DNA from: Parascardovia denticolens DSM 10105 = JCM 12538
Lineage (GTDB): Bacteria; Actinomycetota; Actinomycetes; Actinomycetales; Bifidobacteriaceae
Direction of reading: 5' to 3'
DNA length: 64,000 nt
NCBI RefSeq assembly: GCF_001042675.1
Contig: NZ_AP012333.1
Span: forward strand, 1,612,001-1,676,000
How positions within the stretch are numbered: the first letter of the stretch is position 1; every line of letters begins with the position of its first letter. Shown here in pieces: positions 26,787 through 36,228 of the stretch. The notes under the pieces are model-generated. The model was not told the origin of the DNA. It saw only the letters and a program-made list of their open reading frames with translations, and ran no database searches. The position numbers and the translations under genes are program-made.

Positions 26787-29480
26787 CTAAGCGACAGACG
26801 CAGGCTGGGTCTTGGCCTCACGTTCCTGACGAAGCTTGTGGCCTTCCGCCTGGGAGACACCGTAGTAAGCGGCGATGGCGATATCCTTCATATCCTCGAT
26901 CATGGGGATGCGGGGGTTGGCCGGGGTGCACTGGTCCTCATAGGCGCGCATGCCGATGCGGTCCAGCTGCTCCCAGAAGTAGTCCTCATCCACGCCGGCG
27001 GCTTGGAAGCTCTTGTCCATGCCCAAACGGTTGTCTCGGTAATCCTCGATCCCGCGGGCCAGGGACTCCACTCCCTCTTCAGGGGTGTCGGCCTTGAGGC
27101 CCAGGTACTGGGCGACCTGCTGATAACGCTGGGGAGCCACGTACTTGTTGTACTTCGGCCACGAAGTCGGTTCATCCGGAATCTGCCCGTTGTAACGGAT
27201 CACATAAGGCAGGAGGATGGAATTGGTACGGCCGTGAGCCACGTGGCAGACGGCCCCGATGGTGTGAGCCATGGAGTGGCACATGCCCAGGAAGGCAGAG
27301 CCGAAGGCCATGCCGGCCATGGTCGCCGCGTTGTGCACATGCTCTTCGGCCATGGTGGCGTTCGGCCCCTTGTTGACCGACTCATCCAGGTTGTCCCAGA
27401 GGAGCTTCATGCCGTGCAAGGCCATGGCATCGGTGAAATCGTTGGCGTAGCAGGAAACGAAAGCCTCCAGGCAGTGGGTCATGGCGTCTATGCCGGAGTC
27501 GCAGGCCACCTTGCGGGGCTGGGTACGGGCCAGCTCGGGGTCAATCACTGCCACGGAAGGGGTCAAGGCGTAATCGGTGATGGGGTACTTGAAGCCGGTA
27601 TCCTTGTCGGTGATGACCGCGTAAGGGGTGACTTCAGACCCGGTGCCGGAAGTGGTGGGGATGCAGACCAGCTTGGCCTTGTGCCCCAGCTCGGGCAGGC
27701 GGAAGGCGCGTTTGCGGATATCGAAGAACTTCTCCTTGATGTCGCGGAATTCGATTTCCGGATGCTCGTAAAGGAGCCACATGATTTTGGCCGCGTCCAT
27801 GGGGGAACCGCCGCCGACGGCGATGATGGTATCGGGCTGGAAGTCCTCCCTCATCATGGTGGCGCCGCGTTCCACGGTCTGCACCGAAGGCTCGGGCTCC
27901 ACATAGTCGATGATGCGCCACTCCACCTTGTTCTGACGGAGCTGGAGCTGACGGATGGTCTTGTCGATGACCCCCAGCTGCAGCATGGTCTTATCGCAGA
28001 CGAAGCAGACCCGGTTGACCCCGACCATATCGCGCAGATACCGGATGGCGTTCGGCTCGAAATAGGTCTTGGGCGGGATCTTAAACCACTGCATATTGTT
28101 GTTCCTTCGTGCGATGCGCTTGATATTGATCAGATTGACGGCCTGGACGTTCCCGGAGATGGAGTTGCCGCCATAAGAGCCGCAGCCCAGGGTCAGGGAA
28201 GGAGCGATGGCGTTGTAGATGTCGCCGATGCCGCCCAGGGACGAAGGGGAGTTCCAGATGATGCGGCAGGCGTGCATGCGCAGGCCGTATTCGCGCACCA
28301 GGTCCTCGTTGTTGGTGTGGATGGCGGCCGTGTGCCCTTCGCCGAACCGCAGCATCTGCTCGCACAGGTCGAAGGCCTGGTCCTTGTCCTTGGCCTTGAG
28401 GATCGCATGCACTGGGCTCAGCTTCTCCAGGGTCAGGGGCTCCTTGGGGCCGACTTCCTTGCATTCGGCGATGATGATGGTGGCGTCATCCGGAATCTCG
28501 AAACCGGCCTCGTGAGCGATCCACTGGGGGGATTTGCCCGGGACGATGGAATTCAGACGGGGGGCGGGAGCTCCTTCGGCCGGGTAGGCGGCGACGCCGA
28601 ACATGTATTGTTCCAGCTTGGCCTTCTCCTCCCCCTCGACGAAGTAGGCCTTGCGGCGCTTGAGTTCTTTGATCAACGAAGAGTAGATGCTCTTGTGGGC
28701 GATGATCCCCTGCTCGGTGGCGCAGATCATGCCGTAATCGAAATGCTTGGACAGGACCAGGTCGTTCGCCGCCCGTTCGATGTCGACATCCTCATCCACA
28801 TAGGCGGGGGCGTTTCCGGGGCCGACGCCCAAGGCTGGCTTGCCGGACGTATAGGCCGCCTGGACCATGCCAGGGCCGCCGGTGGCCAGGATGGTCGCCA
28901 CACGGGGGTGCTTCATGAGGGCGCCGGTCGCCTCGATGGAAGGATGCTCGATCCACTGGATGCAGTTCTTGGGCGCCCCGGCTTCAATGGCCGCATCCCG
29001 CACGATGCGGGCCGCTTCGGCCGAGCACTTCTGGGCGAAGGGGTGGAAGCCGAAGACGATGGGGCACCGGGTCTTCAAGGCAATCAGGCACTTGAAGATC
29101 GTGGTGGAAGTGGGGTTGGTCACGGGGGTGACGCCGGCGACGACGCCGACCGGCTCGGCCACTTCGGTGATGCCGTCGACTTCGTTCTCGCTGATCACAC
29201 CCACCGTGCGCTGGTTCATCATGTGATGGGTCACATGCTCGCAGGCGAAGATGTTCTTGGTCGCCTTGTCCTCCACCAGGCCTCGGCTGGTTTCCTCCAC
29301 GGCCATCTTGGCCAAGGTCAGATGCTCATGCAGGGCGGCCAGGGAGGCCTTCCCCACGATGTAATCGATTTTCTCCTGGTCGTAGGATCCGTACTGGTCC
29401 AAAGCCGCCAAGGCCTTGGAGACCAGGTCGTCCACTTCCTTTTCCGCTTCCAGGACTTTTGCGTTGTCTTTTGTAGCCAC
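26787..29480 (-). CDS. adhE: Bifunctional acetaldehyde-CoA/alcohol dehydrogenase AdhE
   Basis: 897 residues from a GTG at 29480, chosen because AAAGGAG sits 5 bp upstream. Residues 1-440 form the acylating aldehyde dehydrogenase with the catalytic Cys in DYGMICATEQ. Residues from about 465 form the iron-dependent alcohol dehydrogenase with GGGSPMDAAK, SGTGSEVTPYAVI and the metal-site His in LGMCHSMAHTIGAVCHVAHG. It converts acetyl-CoA to acetaldehyde to ethanol, regenerating two NAD+, and AdhE proteins usually assemble into spirosome filaments. In bifidobacteria this balances the acetate branch of the fructose-6-phosphate phosphoketolase pathway. Own transcription unit between rpsI and the S10 cluster. 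Confidence 0.96.
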   Translation of the reverse strand: MATKDNAKVLEAEKEVDDLVSKALAALDQYGSYDQEKIDYIVGKASLAALHEHLTLAKMAVEETSRGLVEDKATKNIFACEHVTHHMMNQRTVGVISENEVDGITEVAEPVGVVAGVTPVTNPTSTTIFKCLIALKTRCPIVFGFHPFAQKCSAEAARIVRDAAIEAGAPKNCIQWIEHPSIEATGALMKHPRVATILATGGPGMVQAAYTSGKPALGVGPGNAPAYVDEDVDIERAANDLVLSKHFDYGMICATEQGIIAHKSIYSSLIKELKRRKAYFVEGEEKAKLEQYMFGVAAYPAEGAPAPRLNSIVPGKSPQWIAHEAGFEIPDDATIIIAECKEVGPKEPLTLEKLSPVHAILKAKDKDQAFDLCEQMLRFGEGHTAAIHTNNEDLVREYGLRMHACRIIWNSPSSLGGIGDIYNAIAPSLTLGCGSYGGNSISGNVQAVNLINIKRIARRNNNMQWFKIPPKTYFEPNAIRYLRDMVGVNRVCFVCDKTMLQLGVIDKTIRQLQLRQNKVEWRIIDYVEPEPSVQTVERGATMMREDFQPDTIIAVGGGSPMDAAKIMWLLYEHPEIEFRDIKEKFFDIRKRAFRLPELGHKAKLVCIPTTSGTGSEVTPYAVITDKDTGFKYPITDYALTPSVAVIDPELARTQPRKVACDSGIDAMTHCLEAFVSCYANDFTDAMALHGMKLLWDNLDESVNKGPNATMAEEHVHNAATMAGMAFGSAFLGMCHSMAHTIGAVCHVAHGRTNSILLPYVIRYNGQIPDEPTSWPKYNKYVAPQRYQQVAQYLGLKADTPEEGVESLARGIEDYRDNRLGMDKSFQAAGVDEDYFWEQLDRIGMRAYEDQCTPANPRIPMIEDMKDIAIAAYYGVSQAEGHKLRQEREAKTQPASVA

Positions 29481-29708
29481 AAGGGCTCCTTTCTTATACG
29501 TCCTCAACACGTCTGTTGCGAAGGAATGCCAAGAACGTTGAAACTACGGTATTTCTGTTCTTGATGGGCATCGCTGCCCATAACCCCTAATATGAATTAC
29601 ATCACATTCCACAGATATCATTCGGCCTTTGTGTCTTTGATCGTTTTGCGGCGTCTTGGAACTCATCATGAGATTCGCCGTACACTCAAACGGATATACA
29701 AGACATAC

Positions 29709-29740
29709 AAAAAGACCCCGTGGCTAAAACCATGGGGCCC
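29709..29740 (-). terminator. Terminator after rpsI
   Basis: Minus strand GGCCCCATGG pairs with CCACGGGGTC (one mismatch) around TTTTAG, then TTTTT. The rest of the 295-bp stretch up to adhE presumably holds the adhE promoter; no clear -35/-10 pair was assigned. Confidence 0.82.
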
Positions 29741-29775
29741 TCCCGTCGTAAAGGCGGAAACGCGAGGCGAAAGCC

Positions 29776-30261
29776 TTAACGCTTGGAGTACTGAGAAGCC
29801 TTGCGAGCCTTGTGCAGACCGGCCTTCTTGCGCTCGACGACGCGGGCGTCGCGGGTCAGGAAGCCAGCTTTCTTCAAAGCGTGGCGGTTGGCGTCGCGGT
29901 CGATCGCGTTCAAAGCGCGGGCCACGCCCAAACGGACGGCCCCGGCCTGACCGGTCACGCCGCCGCCATCAACGCGCACCTTGACGTCGAACTTGCCTTC
30001 GAGCTTCAGAAGCACGATGGGCGAGTTGACCTCGCGCTGCTGCAGGCGGCTGGGGAAGTACTCTTCCAGAGTGCGGCCGTTGATGGTCCACTTGCCGGTG
30101 CCGGGAACCAGACGCACGCGGGCGACGGCTTCCTTACGACGGCCAGTGCCATAACCAGGGGCGATGGCGGAAGCGCCGGTACCGGCACCCTGATTGGTCT
30201 CAGAAGTATAAACGGTGGTTTCCTCGGCTTCGGCAACCGTGGAGTTTTCTTGATCAGCCAT
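29776..30261 (-). CDS. rpsI: 30S ribosomal protein S9
   Basis: 161 residues. About 35 N-terminal residues (Glu/Thr/Gly/Ala) precede the S9 core that starts [20 protein letters not shown]. The end [10 protein letters not shown] is the conserved Arg tail that touches P-site tRNA. It lies 23 bp after rplM, forming the usual rplM-rpsI pair. Confidence 0.96.
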   Translation of the reverse strand: MADQENSTVAEAEETTVYTSETNQGAGTGASAIAPGYGTGRRKEAVARVRLVPGTGKWTINGRTLEEYFPSRLQQREVNSPIVLLKLEGKFDVKVRVDGGGVTGQAGAVRLGVARALNAIDRDANRHALKKAGFLTRDARVVERKKAGLHKARKASQYSKR

Positions 30262-30284
30262 GAGTTGATTCTCCTTTCGGTTTC

Positions 30285-30734
30285 CTACTTAGCCTGCTGG
30301 GAGACCTGATCGATCTCGTAGGCTACTGGCTTGTTGGGTGTATGAGGATGCTCTTCGCCACGATAGACGTGCAGACGGGTCAGCTGCTTACGGCTGAGCT
30401 TGTTCTTAGGCATCATGCCCTTGACGGCGGCGGTGACGATCCGCTCCGGGTTGCTCTTGAGCAGCTCGGCGTAGGAATCGGCGCGCAGGCCTGAAGGGAA
30501 GCCGGAATGATGATAGAGATTCTTGTCGAGCTTGTTGCGGCTCAAAGAGATCTTATCGGCATTGAGGACGATGACATGATTGCCCGCATCCGCATGAGGA
30601 GCGAAAGAAGGCTTGTTCTTGCCACGCAGCAGGTTCGCCACTGCCACGGAAAGACGGCCCAGGACCACATCGGTGGCGTCGACGACGTACCACTCATGGC
30701 TCAGATCGTTTGGCTTTGGTGAAAATGTTTTCAC
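30285..30734 (-). CDS. rplM: 50S ribosomal protein L13
   Basis: 149 residues from a GTG at 30734 ([20 protein letters not shown] when translated), with AAAAGGTC upstream. An ATG at 30839 would add 35 unrelated residues. The L13 blocks [18 protein letters not shown] and [20 protein letters not shown] are present. Confidence 0.95.
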   Translation of the reverse strand: MKTFSPKPNDLSHEWYVVDATDVVLGRLSVAVANLLRGKNKPSFAPHADAGNHVIVLNADKISLSRNKLDKNLYHHSGFPSGLRADSYAELLKSNPERIVTAAVKGMMPKNKLSRKQLTRLHVYRGEEHPHTPNKPVAYEIDQVSQQAK

Positions 30735-30937
30735 TGTATTGACCTTTTCTTGTATTGTGTTCCAGACGCGCGCCGAGAATCCGGGCGGTCCGGCCGTGGT
30801 TAAAAGCCGGCGAACGCCCTGTTTCCAGGCATACGTCACTTACTGTGGGCTCCCTGAAAGTCCTTATGCGAGTGGGAAGCGCTTTGAAAGACCCCTGAGG
30901 GAACACAACAATGGAATATCATAGAGCAGAATATCGA

Positions 30938-33163
30938 CTACTTCACCCGGTTCATCACCTGAGCCAGACTCCGGGCGCGGGGAGAGTCGAAAATGCCCTC
31001 CACGTAAGCCACATGACCGTCGTGGTCGGCCAAAGGGACGCGCCAGTTGGGGTACTCGTTGTTGGTGCCGGGCTGGTTCTGAGCCCGACGCTCCCCCACC
31101 GCGTCCACCAGGCAGGCGCACTTGAGCTTGGAAGGCGAATCCATCAAGGCCCTGTGCAAGGCCTCGATGATCTCCTGCTCATGGGCCGGCTCATCGGCCA
31201 GCAGCCCCTGGTCCAGATATCCTTCCTGGACCAGCATGTCCATCATCTGCTTGTGCTCATACCGGGCGGAGGCCATGAAGTCCTCCACGGGGACGGTCAG
31301 CAGGCCCAGCTTCTCGCGGATCTTCACATGCTCGTAGTTGAGGTATCCTGCGGTCGGAGGCAGGTCGTGGGTGGTGACCGAGGCCAGGGCCATGGTCCTC
31401 CACTTGGACGGAGGGACGAATTCCCCGTCATACTGCTGGTACCATTCGATCACGCACCCCATGAGCCCATGGGACTTGAGGGAGTCGGCCACATAGTCGG
31501 GAACCACGCCTAGGTCTTCGCCCACGACGGTCCCATTGACCCGGGAGGCTTCCAAGGCCAGGATCCCCAGCATGATGGAGGAATCATAGTGGACGTAGGT
31601 GCCTTCGGAGGCGGGACGGCCTTCGGGGATCCACCAGAGACGGAAAAGCCCCAGGATGTGGTCGATCCGGACGGCCCCGGCCTTGGCGAACATGCCCGCC
31701 ACCATGTTGCGGTAGGTGGCGTAGCCGTTCTCCTCCAAGTTGACCGGGTTCAAAGGCGGCTGGGACCAGTTCTGCCCCTGCTGGTTGAACATGTCCGGCG
31801 GGGCGCCCACGGTGGCCCCGCGGGCGAAACGCCCGGGATTCCACCAGACCTCGGCCCCTTGCGGATGCACACCCACGGCCATGTCGGACATGATGCCGAT
31901 CTTCATGCCGGCCTGGCGCGCGGCCTGCTGGGCCTGGGCCAGCTGGTCCGTGGCGATCCATTCCATCCACATGTAGAATTCCAAAAGCCGGGGATACTTT
32001 TCGCACAGCTCGGCCACTTCAGGCGAGTCCTTGGAATAGGTCTTCTCCCAGCATTCGGGGTCGTCGCTGGGGGCTCCCCATTTGTCGTAGGCCAGGCACC
32101 AGACGGCGTAAGCGCGCAGGTCCTCGCCTTCCTTCTTGCAGTAAGCCTCGAAGGCTTCCCTGCGGGAGGAGGACAGGCCGGCCTGGAAGATGGTCCACAA
32201 GGCGGGCTTCTTCAGGTCCCACATGGCGTCGCGGTCCAGACGGTTGGGGTTTTCGTTGAGTTTGCGGGCTTCCTGATGGAGTTGGTCGACCTTGGCCTTG
32301 TCTTGGGCGGAAAGCGACCCATACTCGGCGATTGCTTCGGGCCGGATATAAGTGAAGTTGATGTAGCGGCGGGAGATTGGCAAGTAAGGGGAAGGAGTCA
32401 GCGGGGGAACCGGCTCGGCCGCATGGACCGGGTTGACCAGGAGGAAATCGGCCCCGCTCTTCTTCTTGGCGTCCACCAGCAGGGTGCGCAGGTCGGCGAA
32501 ATCACCCACCCCCCAGGAATTCTCGGAACGGACCGAATAGAATTGGGCCATCCACCCCCACAGGTCCCCTTCTTTCAAGGGGTCGATGAGGTCGATCTTC
32601 TCGGGGACGCAGATCAGGAAGGCCTGGGTGGTCCGTTTGCCGACGGTCACCCGCAGCTTATGATAGCCCAGGGGGACATCCTCAGGCAGGACGGCGTAAG
32701 AGGTGTCCATGCTCTTGCCGTCGACCTCGACGGGCTCGTCTCCGGGGGCGTAACCGGCTTCCAGGGCCAAAGGCTCGCCGTTTTGGTAGAGGTCGCCGTC
32801 TTCCAGGGCCACCGTGACTTCAGGAGTCTGGTCAGCCGGATGATGCAGCTTCACCTTATCCACCGTGCCGAAAACATGAAGGACGGTCGGCTTGATGAGC
32901 CGGGTGGCTTCCTCTTTCTCGTGCTCTTTCAGGGCCTTGAGCATCTGTTTTTCGGATTCGGCCTGCACCCCCAAGGCTTTGAGGACGGCCACCAGGACGG
33001 GATCGCTGATTTCGTTGAAAGCCCCATCCTGTCCGGTGTAGGCGGTTGCCACCCCGTAAGCATGGGCGAGTTTGATCAAAGGACGATTGCTGCGCTCTTC
33101 GCTCTCCTGCAAAACTGCCTTAGTCTTGGGTCGAGCCTGAGCTTTCTCTTTATTTTTCACCAT
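30938..33163 (-). CDS. malQ: 4-alpha-glucanotransferase (GH77)
   Basis: 741 residues. An N-terminal beta-rich region of about 190 residues precedes the GH77 barrel, the long form typical of bacterial MalQ. The catalytic triad is visible: Asp in AVRIDHILGLFRLWWIP, Glu in VVGEDLGVVPDYV and Asp in THDLPPTAGYL. It transfers maltooligosaccharide segments between glucans (amylomaltase), fitting starch or maltodextrin use. Stands alone, between a repeat-protein gene and rplM. Confidence 0.95.
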   Translation of the reverse strand: MVKNKEKAQARPKTKAVLQESEERSNRPLIKLAHAYGVATAYTGQDGAFNEISDPVLVAVLKALGVQAESEKQMLKALKEHEKEEATRLIKPTVLHVFGTVDKVKLHHPADQTPEVTVALEDGDLYQNGEPLALEAGYAPGDEPVEVDGKSMDTSYAVLPEDVPLGYHKLRVTVGKRTTQAFLICVPEKIDLIDPLKEGDLWGWMAQFYSVRSENSWGVGDFADLRTLLVDAKKKSGADFLLVNPVHAAEPVPPLTPSPYLPISRRYINFTYIRPEAIAEYGSLSAQDKAKVDQLHQEARKLNENPNRLDRDAMWDLKKPALWTIFQAGLSSSRREAFEAYCKKEGEDLRAYAVWCLAYDKWGAPSDDPECWEKTYSKDSPEVAELCEKYPRLLEFYMWMEWIATDQLAQAQQAARQAGMKIGIMSDMAVGVHPQGAEVWWNPGRFARGATVGAPPDMFNQQGQNWSQPPLNPVNLEENGYATYRNMVAGMFAKAGAVRIDHILGLFRLWWIPEGRPASEGTYVHYDSSIMLGILALEASRVNGTVVGEDLGVVPDYVADSLKSHGLMGCVIEWYQQYDGEFVPPSKWRTMALASVTTHDLPPTAGYLNYEHVKIREKLGLLTVPVEDFMASARYEHKQMMDMLVQEGYLDQGLLADEPAHEQEIIEALHRALMDSPSKLKCACLVDAVGERRAQNQPGTNNEYPNWRVPLADHDGHVAYVEGIFDSPRARSLAQVMNRVK

Positions 33164-33240
33164 AAGTCCTAGATTAACTTATTCAGAAGGCGACATGCGC
33201 ACGTTCAAATAAATCGGACGAAATCATCAGGACCTTCGAT

Positions 33241-33876
33241 TCAGCCCCGGTCCAAAGCGGCTTGGGCCGCATGCTGCACGTCAGGGACGGGGTCGCCGGC
33301 CAAGGCTTTGAGGGTTTGCTCGCTGGCCTGGGGATTCTCCGCCACGGCCCGCCGGACCATGGCCGACAAAACCAGGTCCTGCCCCTCCTGGTCGCCCCTG
33401 CCGAGCGAACCCAGATAATCCAAAGTCTTCGCACTGGTCCGAGGGTCTTCCGCTCCTTCCATCCGCATCTTCCACGAAGTCTTGGGGTTGACCAGGGCGG
33501 CCTCCCTCACGACAGCGTCCTTGTCTTTGGTCAGACGCCCGGCCAGCCAGTCCTTGACGTCATGGTTGCCGGCCACGGCCGCCCTCACTTGGGCTTCGGG
33601 GTCGGTGGACAGCTTGACCAGGATGTTGGGAAAGGGCATGGTCGTGGCCAGGAAAACGCGGTCTTCCACCGGGGTGTTCAGGTTGCCGGCCACGGCCTCC
33701 AGCAAAGCGGTCGCCCGGGAGAAAGCGGCCCCGTCCTCCCTGTCCGGCAAAGGACGCCGGGCCTCTTCGCTCAATTCCTGGGAGTCCTCGGAATGGCGCA
33801 GATGTTCATAGGTGGTGGTCAGGGTCTCCCCCATCGGCTGCTGGGCCCCCTCCGGCTGGCTGTTTTCCTCGGTCAT
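33241..33876 (-). CDS. Helical-repeat protein (leucine-rich-repeat-variant/HEAT-like)
   Basis: 211 residues from MTEENSQPEGAQQPMGETL; longer starts run into non-conserved sequence over the neighbouring gene. Residues 75-211 hold short helical repeats marked by DPEAQVRAAVAGNHDV, DKDAVVREAALVNPKTS and DPVPDVQHAAQAALDRG. Such modules act as protein- or DNA-binding scaffolds, and no enzymatic residue is evident. It begins 10 bp after the YigZ gene stop and probably shares its transcript. Confidence 0.7.
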   Translation of the reverse strand: MTEENSQPEGAQQPMGETLTTTYEHLRHSEDSQELSEEARRPLPDREDGAAFSRATALLEAVAGNLNTPVEDRVFLATTMPFPNILVKLSTDPEAQVRAAVAGNHDVKDWLAGRLTKDKDAVVREAALVNPKTSWKMRMEGAEDPRTSAKTLDYLGSLGRGDQEGQDLVLSAMVRRAVAENPQASEQTLKALAGDPVPDVQHAAQAALDRG

Positions 33877-33886
33877 AGACTCCAGC

Positions 33887-34528
33887 CTAAATCCCCGAGC
33901 CGACTTGCACCGTCCGCTCCAGCTCCTGGCCGGCCACGGCCCCTTGGAAGGCGGAATCGACCGCCGCCTCAAAGGCTTCCTTCCCCGCTAGGGGGACCTG
34001 GGCCCACAGGTTGACCCGGTCGGTGAACTCCTCGCTCCGGACCTTCCCCCCGGCCTGCTCCAGCAGGCGACGCAGACGGTCATGCTGAGGATAAGTCAGG
34101 CGGAAAAGATAGGTCTGGCTGAGGATGAGCGGGGCTTTCCCCGCGGCTGACAAAGCGGCTGACGCGGCGGCCGAGTAGGCCCGGACCAGGCCCCCGGCCC
34201 CCAGGAGGATCCCTCCGAAATACCGGGTGACGGTGATCAGGCAGAAACTGGTCCCCGACTGCTGCAGGAGGTTGAGGATCGGCCGACCCGCCGTCCCCGC
34301 CGGCTCGCCGTCATCGCTCATCCTTTCGGCCGCCCTCCCTTGCTCGGCCCCCACCAAGGCGGCCCAAGCCACATGCCGGGCTTTGGGGTTGTCCCCTTTG
34401 ACCCGGTCGACCAGGTCCTGGCACTGATCCAGGCTATCGACATGGCAAGCCAGGCCGATGAAATCGGATTTCTTCTCCTGATAGAGGCCCCGGGCGGGAT
34501 GGTCGGGGGGATTGGTCACGGTGAGCAT
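33887..34528 (-). CDS. YigZ/IMPACT family protein (UPF0029)
   Basis: 213 residues. The conserved block DDGEPAGTAGRPILNLLQQS near residue 70 and the GGAGLVRAYSAAASAAL segment define the IMPACT N-terminal fold, and a second alpha/beta domain follows. Eukaryotic IMPACT modulates GCN2; the bacterial role is not firmly known. It lies 3 bp after the hydrolase gene. Confidence 0.88.
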   Translation of the reverse strand: MLTVTNPPDHPARGLYQEKKSDFIGLACHVDSLDQCQDLVDRVKGDNPKARHVAWAALVGAEQGRAAERMSDDGEPAGTAGRPILNLLQQSGTSFCLITVTRYFGGILLGAGGLVRAYSAAASAALSAAGKAPLILSQTYLFRLTYPQHDRLRRLLEQAGGKVRSEEFTDRVNLWAQVPLAGKEAFEAAVDSAFQGAVAGQELERTVQVGSGI

Positions 34529-34531
34529 GGG

Positions 34532-35908
34532 TCAGACCTTCTGTTTGGGGGAAGGTTGCGGGTTCTGCGGGGTCCGTTGATTCGGCCGAAGGCCGGGGAG
34601 GGTCGGGGGGAGGATGGGAGAGAAGAAATTGCCTATCATGGATGGGATCAGCATGGCGATGATGTCCTTGACGGCGGCCAGGACGATGGATTTGTCCCCC
34701 GGCTCCAGCTGTCCTATGACCGCGGAAATCTTGGGCCAGGCAGAGGAGAAGTTGTCCTTCAGCTCCTGGATGTTGTCGTAGCCGCCCGCCTTCAAGGCCT
34801 GGTAGACGGTGGTGACGATGGTTTTGCGCTGGTCGTAGGGGCGGGCCTGCAACCAGTTGCGCAGGGAATTGTCGAAACGTTCGGCGTTGGGGTCGATCTG
34901 TCCGGCGGGCACGAAATCCCTCTTCTCCACCAGCCAATTCAGGCAGTAATGCTGGGAGACGCCGGTCGTGTTGCTCTTGACCAGGTCGAAGCGGCTCTCC
35001 GGACGCATGAGCTGGCCGATGACCGTGTATTGGGGGCAGGTCTTGTCCTCTTTCGGCCCGATCCTCTTCCAACCAGGCAGGTCATAGAACTCCTGGTGGA
35101 AACCGGGCCCGTCGTGGGAATAGACGGCCTGAATCCTGTCTTGGACAGCCTCCTCGGCCATGACGGCCGCATAAACGGCCATGTTCCCGCCCTTGGAGTG
35201 CCCTCCCACCAGAAGGGGGCGGGCGGATTGGGCCGCCACCGCCTGGGTGTAAGCCACGGCTTCGGTCTGGGAGGGAATGACCGGGCTATAGGTCATGGCG
35301 AAGTCTTCCTTCCAACCGACCAGGCTGGGTTCCGTCCCCCGGAATGCTAGATACTCCCGACCGTCGGGAAGCAGGTAGGTGACCGCGGCGAACTGCTGTT
35401 CCTCCCCGTCCAGGGTGTTTTCGTTCTGGGTGTAGTTCCCCACCCTCAGCTGGCGGAAACGGGGCGAGGCGCACACGGCTTCCAGAAGAGGTCGATGTTC
35501 GCTGGTCAGTGGATCCCCCTTGAACATGGAGGCGAATTCCTCAGCCCGATAAAGCTCGGCCAAGGGGAGGAAATTATCCAGGTCGCGGGGTTCCGACTCG
35601 GGTTCCGATTCTTCGGGCTTTTTCGACCCTTTCGGTCCTTCTTCCTTCCTTTCTGATTCAAGACCCGATTGGAAGAAGGAGAGGAGCGAGCCCTTCCACC
35701 GATCCCACCAGGTAGGGGAGGGGGCGGGCGAGGGGGAAGGGACCGGGGCGGGTAGGGGACTGGTGTAGCCAGGCAGGTCCAGATGCGGGACGTAGGAGGG
35801 CAGGGCCAAGTAGGTCAACTGGGATAGGACCAGGGAATCGACCCGGGAAAAGGGACGCTGATCGAATGTCTCCATCATCGTCTGAGCGTAATCGACTATA
35901 TTGCCCAT
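34532..35908 (-). CDS. DUF2974 (Mbeg1-like) alpha/beta-hydrolase
   Basis: 458 residues from the second of two adjacent ATGs, giving 4-nt spacing to GGGAGG; 35911 or 35950 are alternatives. LSQLTYLALPSYVPHL near the N-terminus and PDGREYLAFRGTEPSLVGWK followed by the nucleophile elbow VGGHSKGGNMAVYAA (GxSxG) indicate a lipase-like fold. A Pro/Ser-rich low-complexity insert near residues 55-110 is unusual. The C-terminal 130 residues are helical, ending with a Pro-rich tail. The substrate is not predictable. First gene of a tight minus-strand trio with yigZ and the repeat protein. Confidence 0.75.
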   Translation of the reverse strand: MGNIVDYAQTMMETFDQRPFSRVDSLVLSQLTYLALPSYVPHLDLPGYTSPLPAPVPSPSPAPSPTWWDRWKGSLLSFFQSGLESERKEEGPKGSKKPEESEPESEPRDLDNFLPLAELYRAEEFASMFKGDPLTSEHRPLLEAVCASPRFRQLRVGNYTQNENTLDGEEQQFAAVTYLLPDGREYLAFRGTEPSLVGWKEDFAMTYSPVIPSQTEAVAYTQAVAAQSARPLLVGGHSKGGNMAVYAAVMAEEAVQDRIQAVYSHDGPGFHQEFYDLPGWKRIGPKEDKTCPQYTVIGQLMRPESRFDLVKSNTTGVSQHYCLNWLVEKRDFVPAGQIDPNAERFDNSLRNWLQARPYDQRKTIVTTVYQALKAGGYDNIQELKDNFSSAWPKISAVIGQLEPGDKSIVLAAVKDIIAMLIPSMIGNFFSPILPPTLPGLRPNQRTPQNPQPSPKQKV

Positions 35909-35911
35909 CAT

Positions 35912-36228
35912 GCCTCCCGGCTTCATGAGGTCAGACGGGCCCACGCCCATCTTGTTATACAGAATTATAGTCGTCTTGCTGGATGCTTCCTGAATCCGAC
36001 CTGAACAGGTCAGGGGAACTCAGACGGTCTCCCCCCCACCACCGCTTTTCGCGCGATTGTCGTCATGATTTCCGTCGGAATCCTTGCGCGGATCGTTCGG
36101 TTCCGCTCATGTTTCATTCAATCCGGTCTCACTGGTCGAACAAGGCCTTAGGACTCGATTTCCTTTGAACCAGGTGGTCTGATAGACTGGAATGGTCGTT
36201 GACTGAGATCATGAAAGGGAGGAAGTCT
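35912..36228. promoter_or_regulatory. Divergent promoter region between hydrolase and zinc-ribbon genes
   Basis: 317 bp with no gene. A C7 run lies at 36031-36037. On plus, TTGAAC (36165-36170) and TGGAAT (36188-36193) with a 17-bp spacer form a possible promoter for the zinc-ribbon gene. Nothing else recognised. Confidence 0.3.

Noticed and set aside
26643-29564. A 973-codon open frame on plus opposite adhE
   Set aside because: It is the mirror of the adhE codon pattern (high G/C at third position removes stops on the other strand); its translation is Gly/His/Val/Asp-rich with no family features, while adhE is complete.
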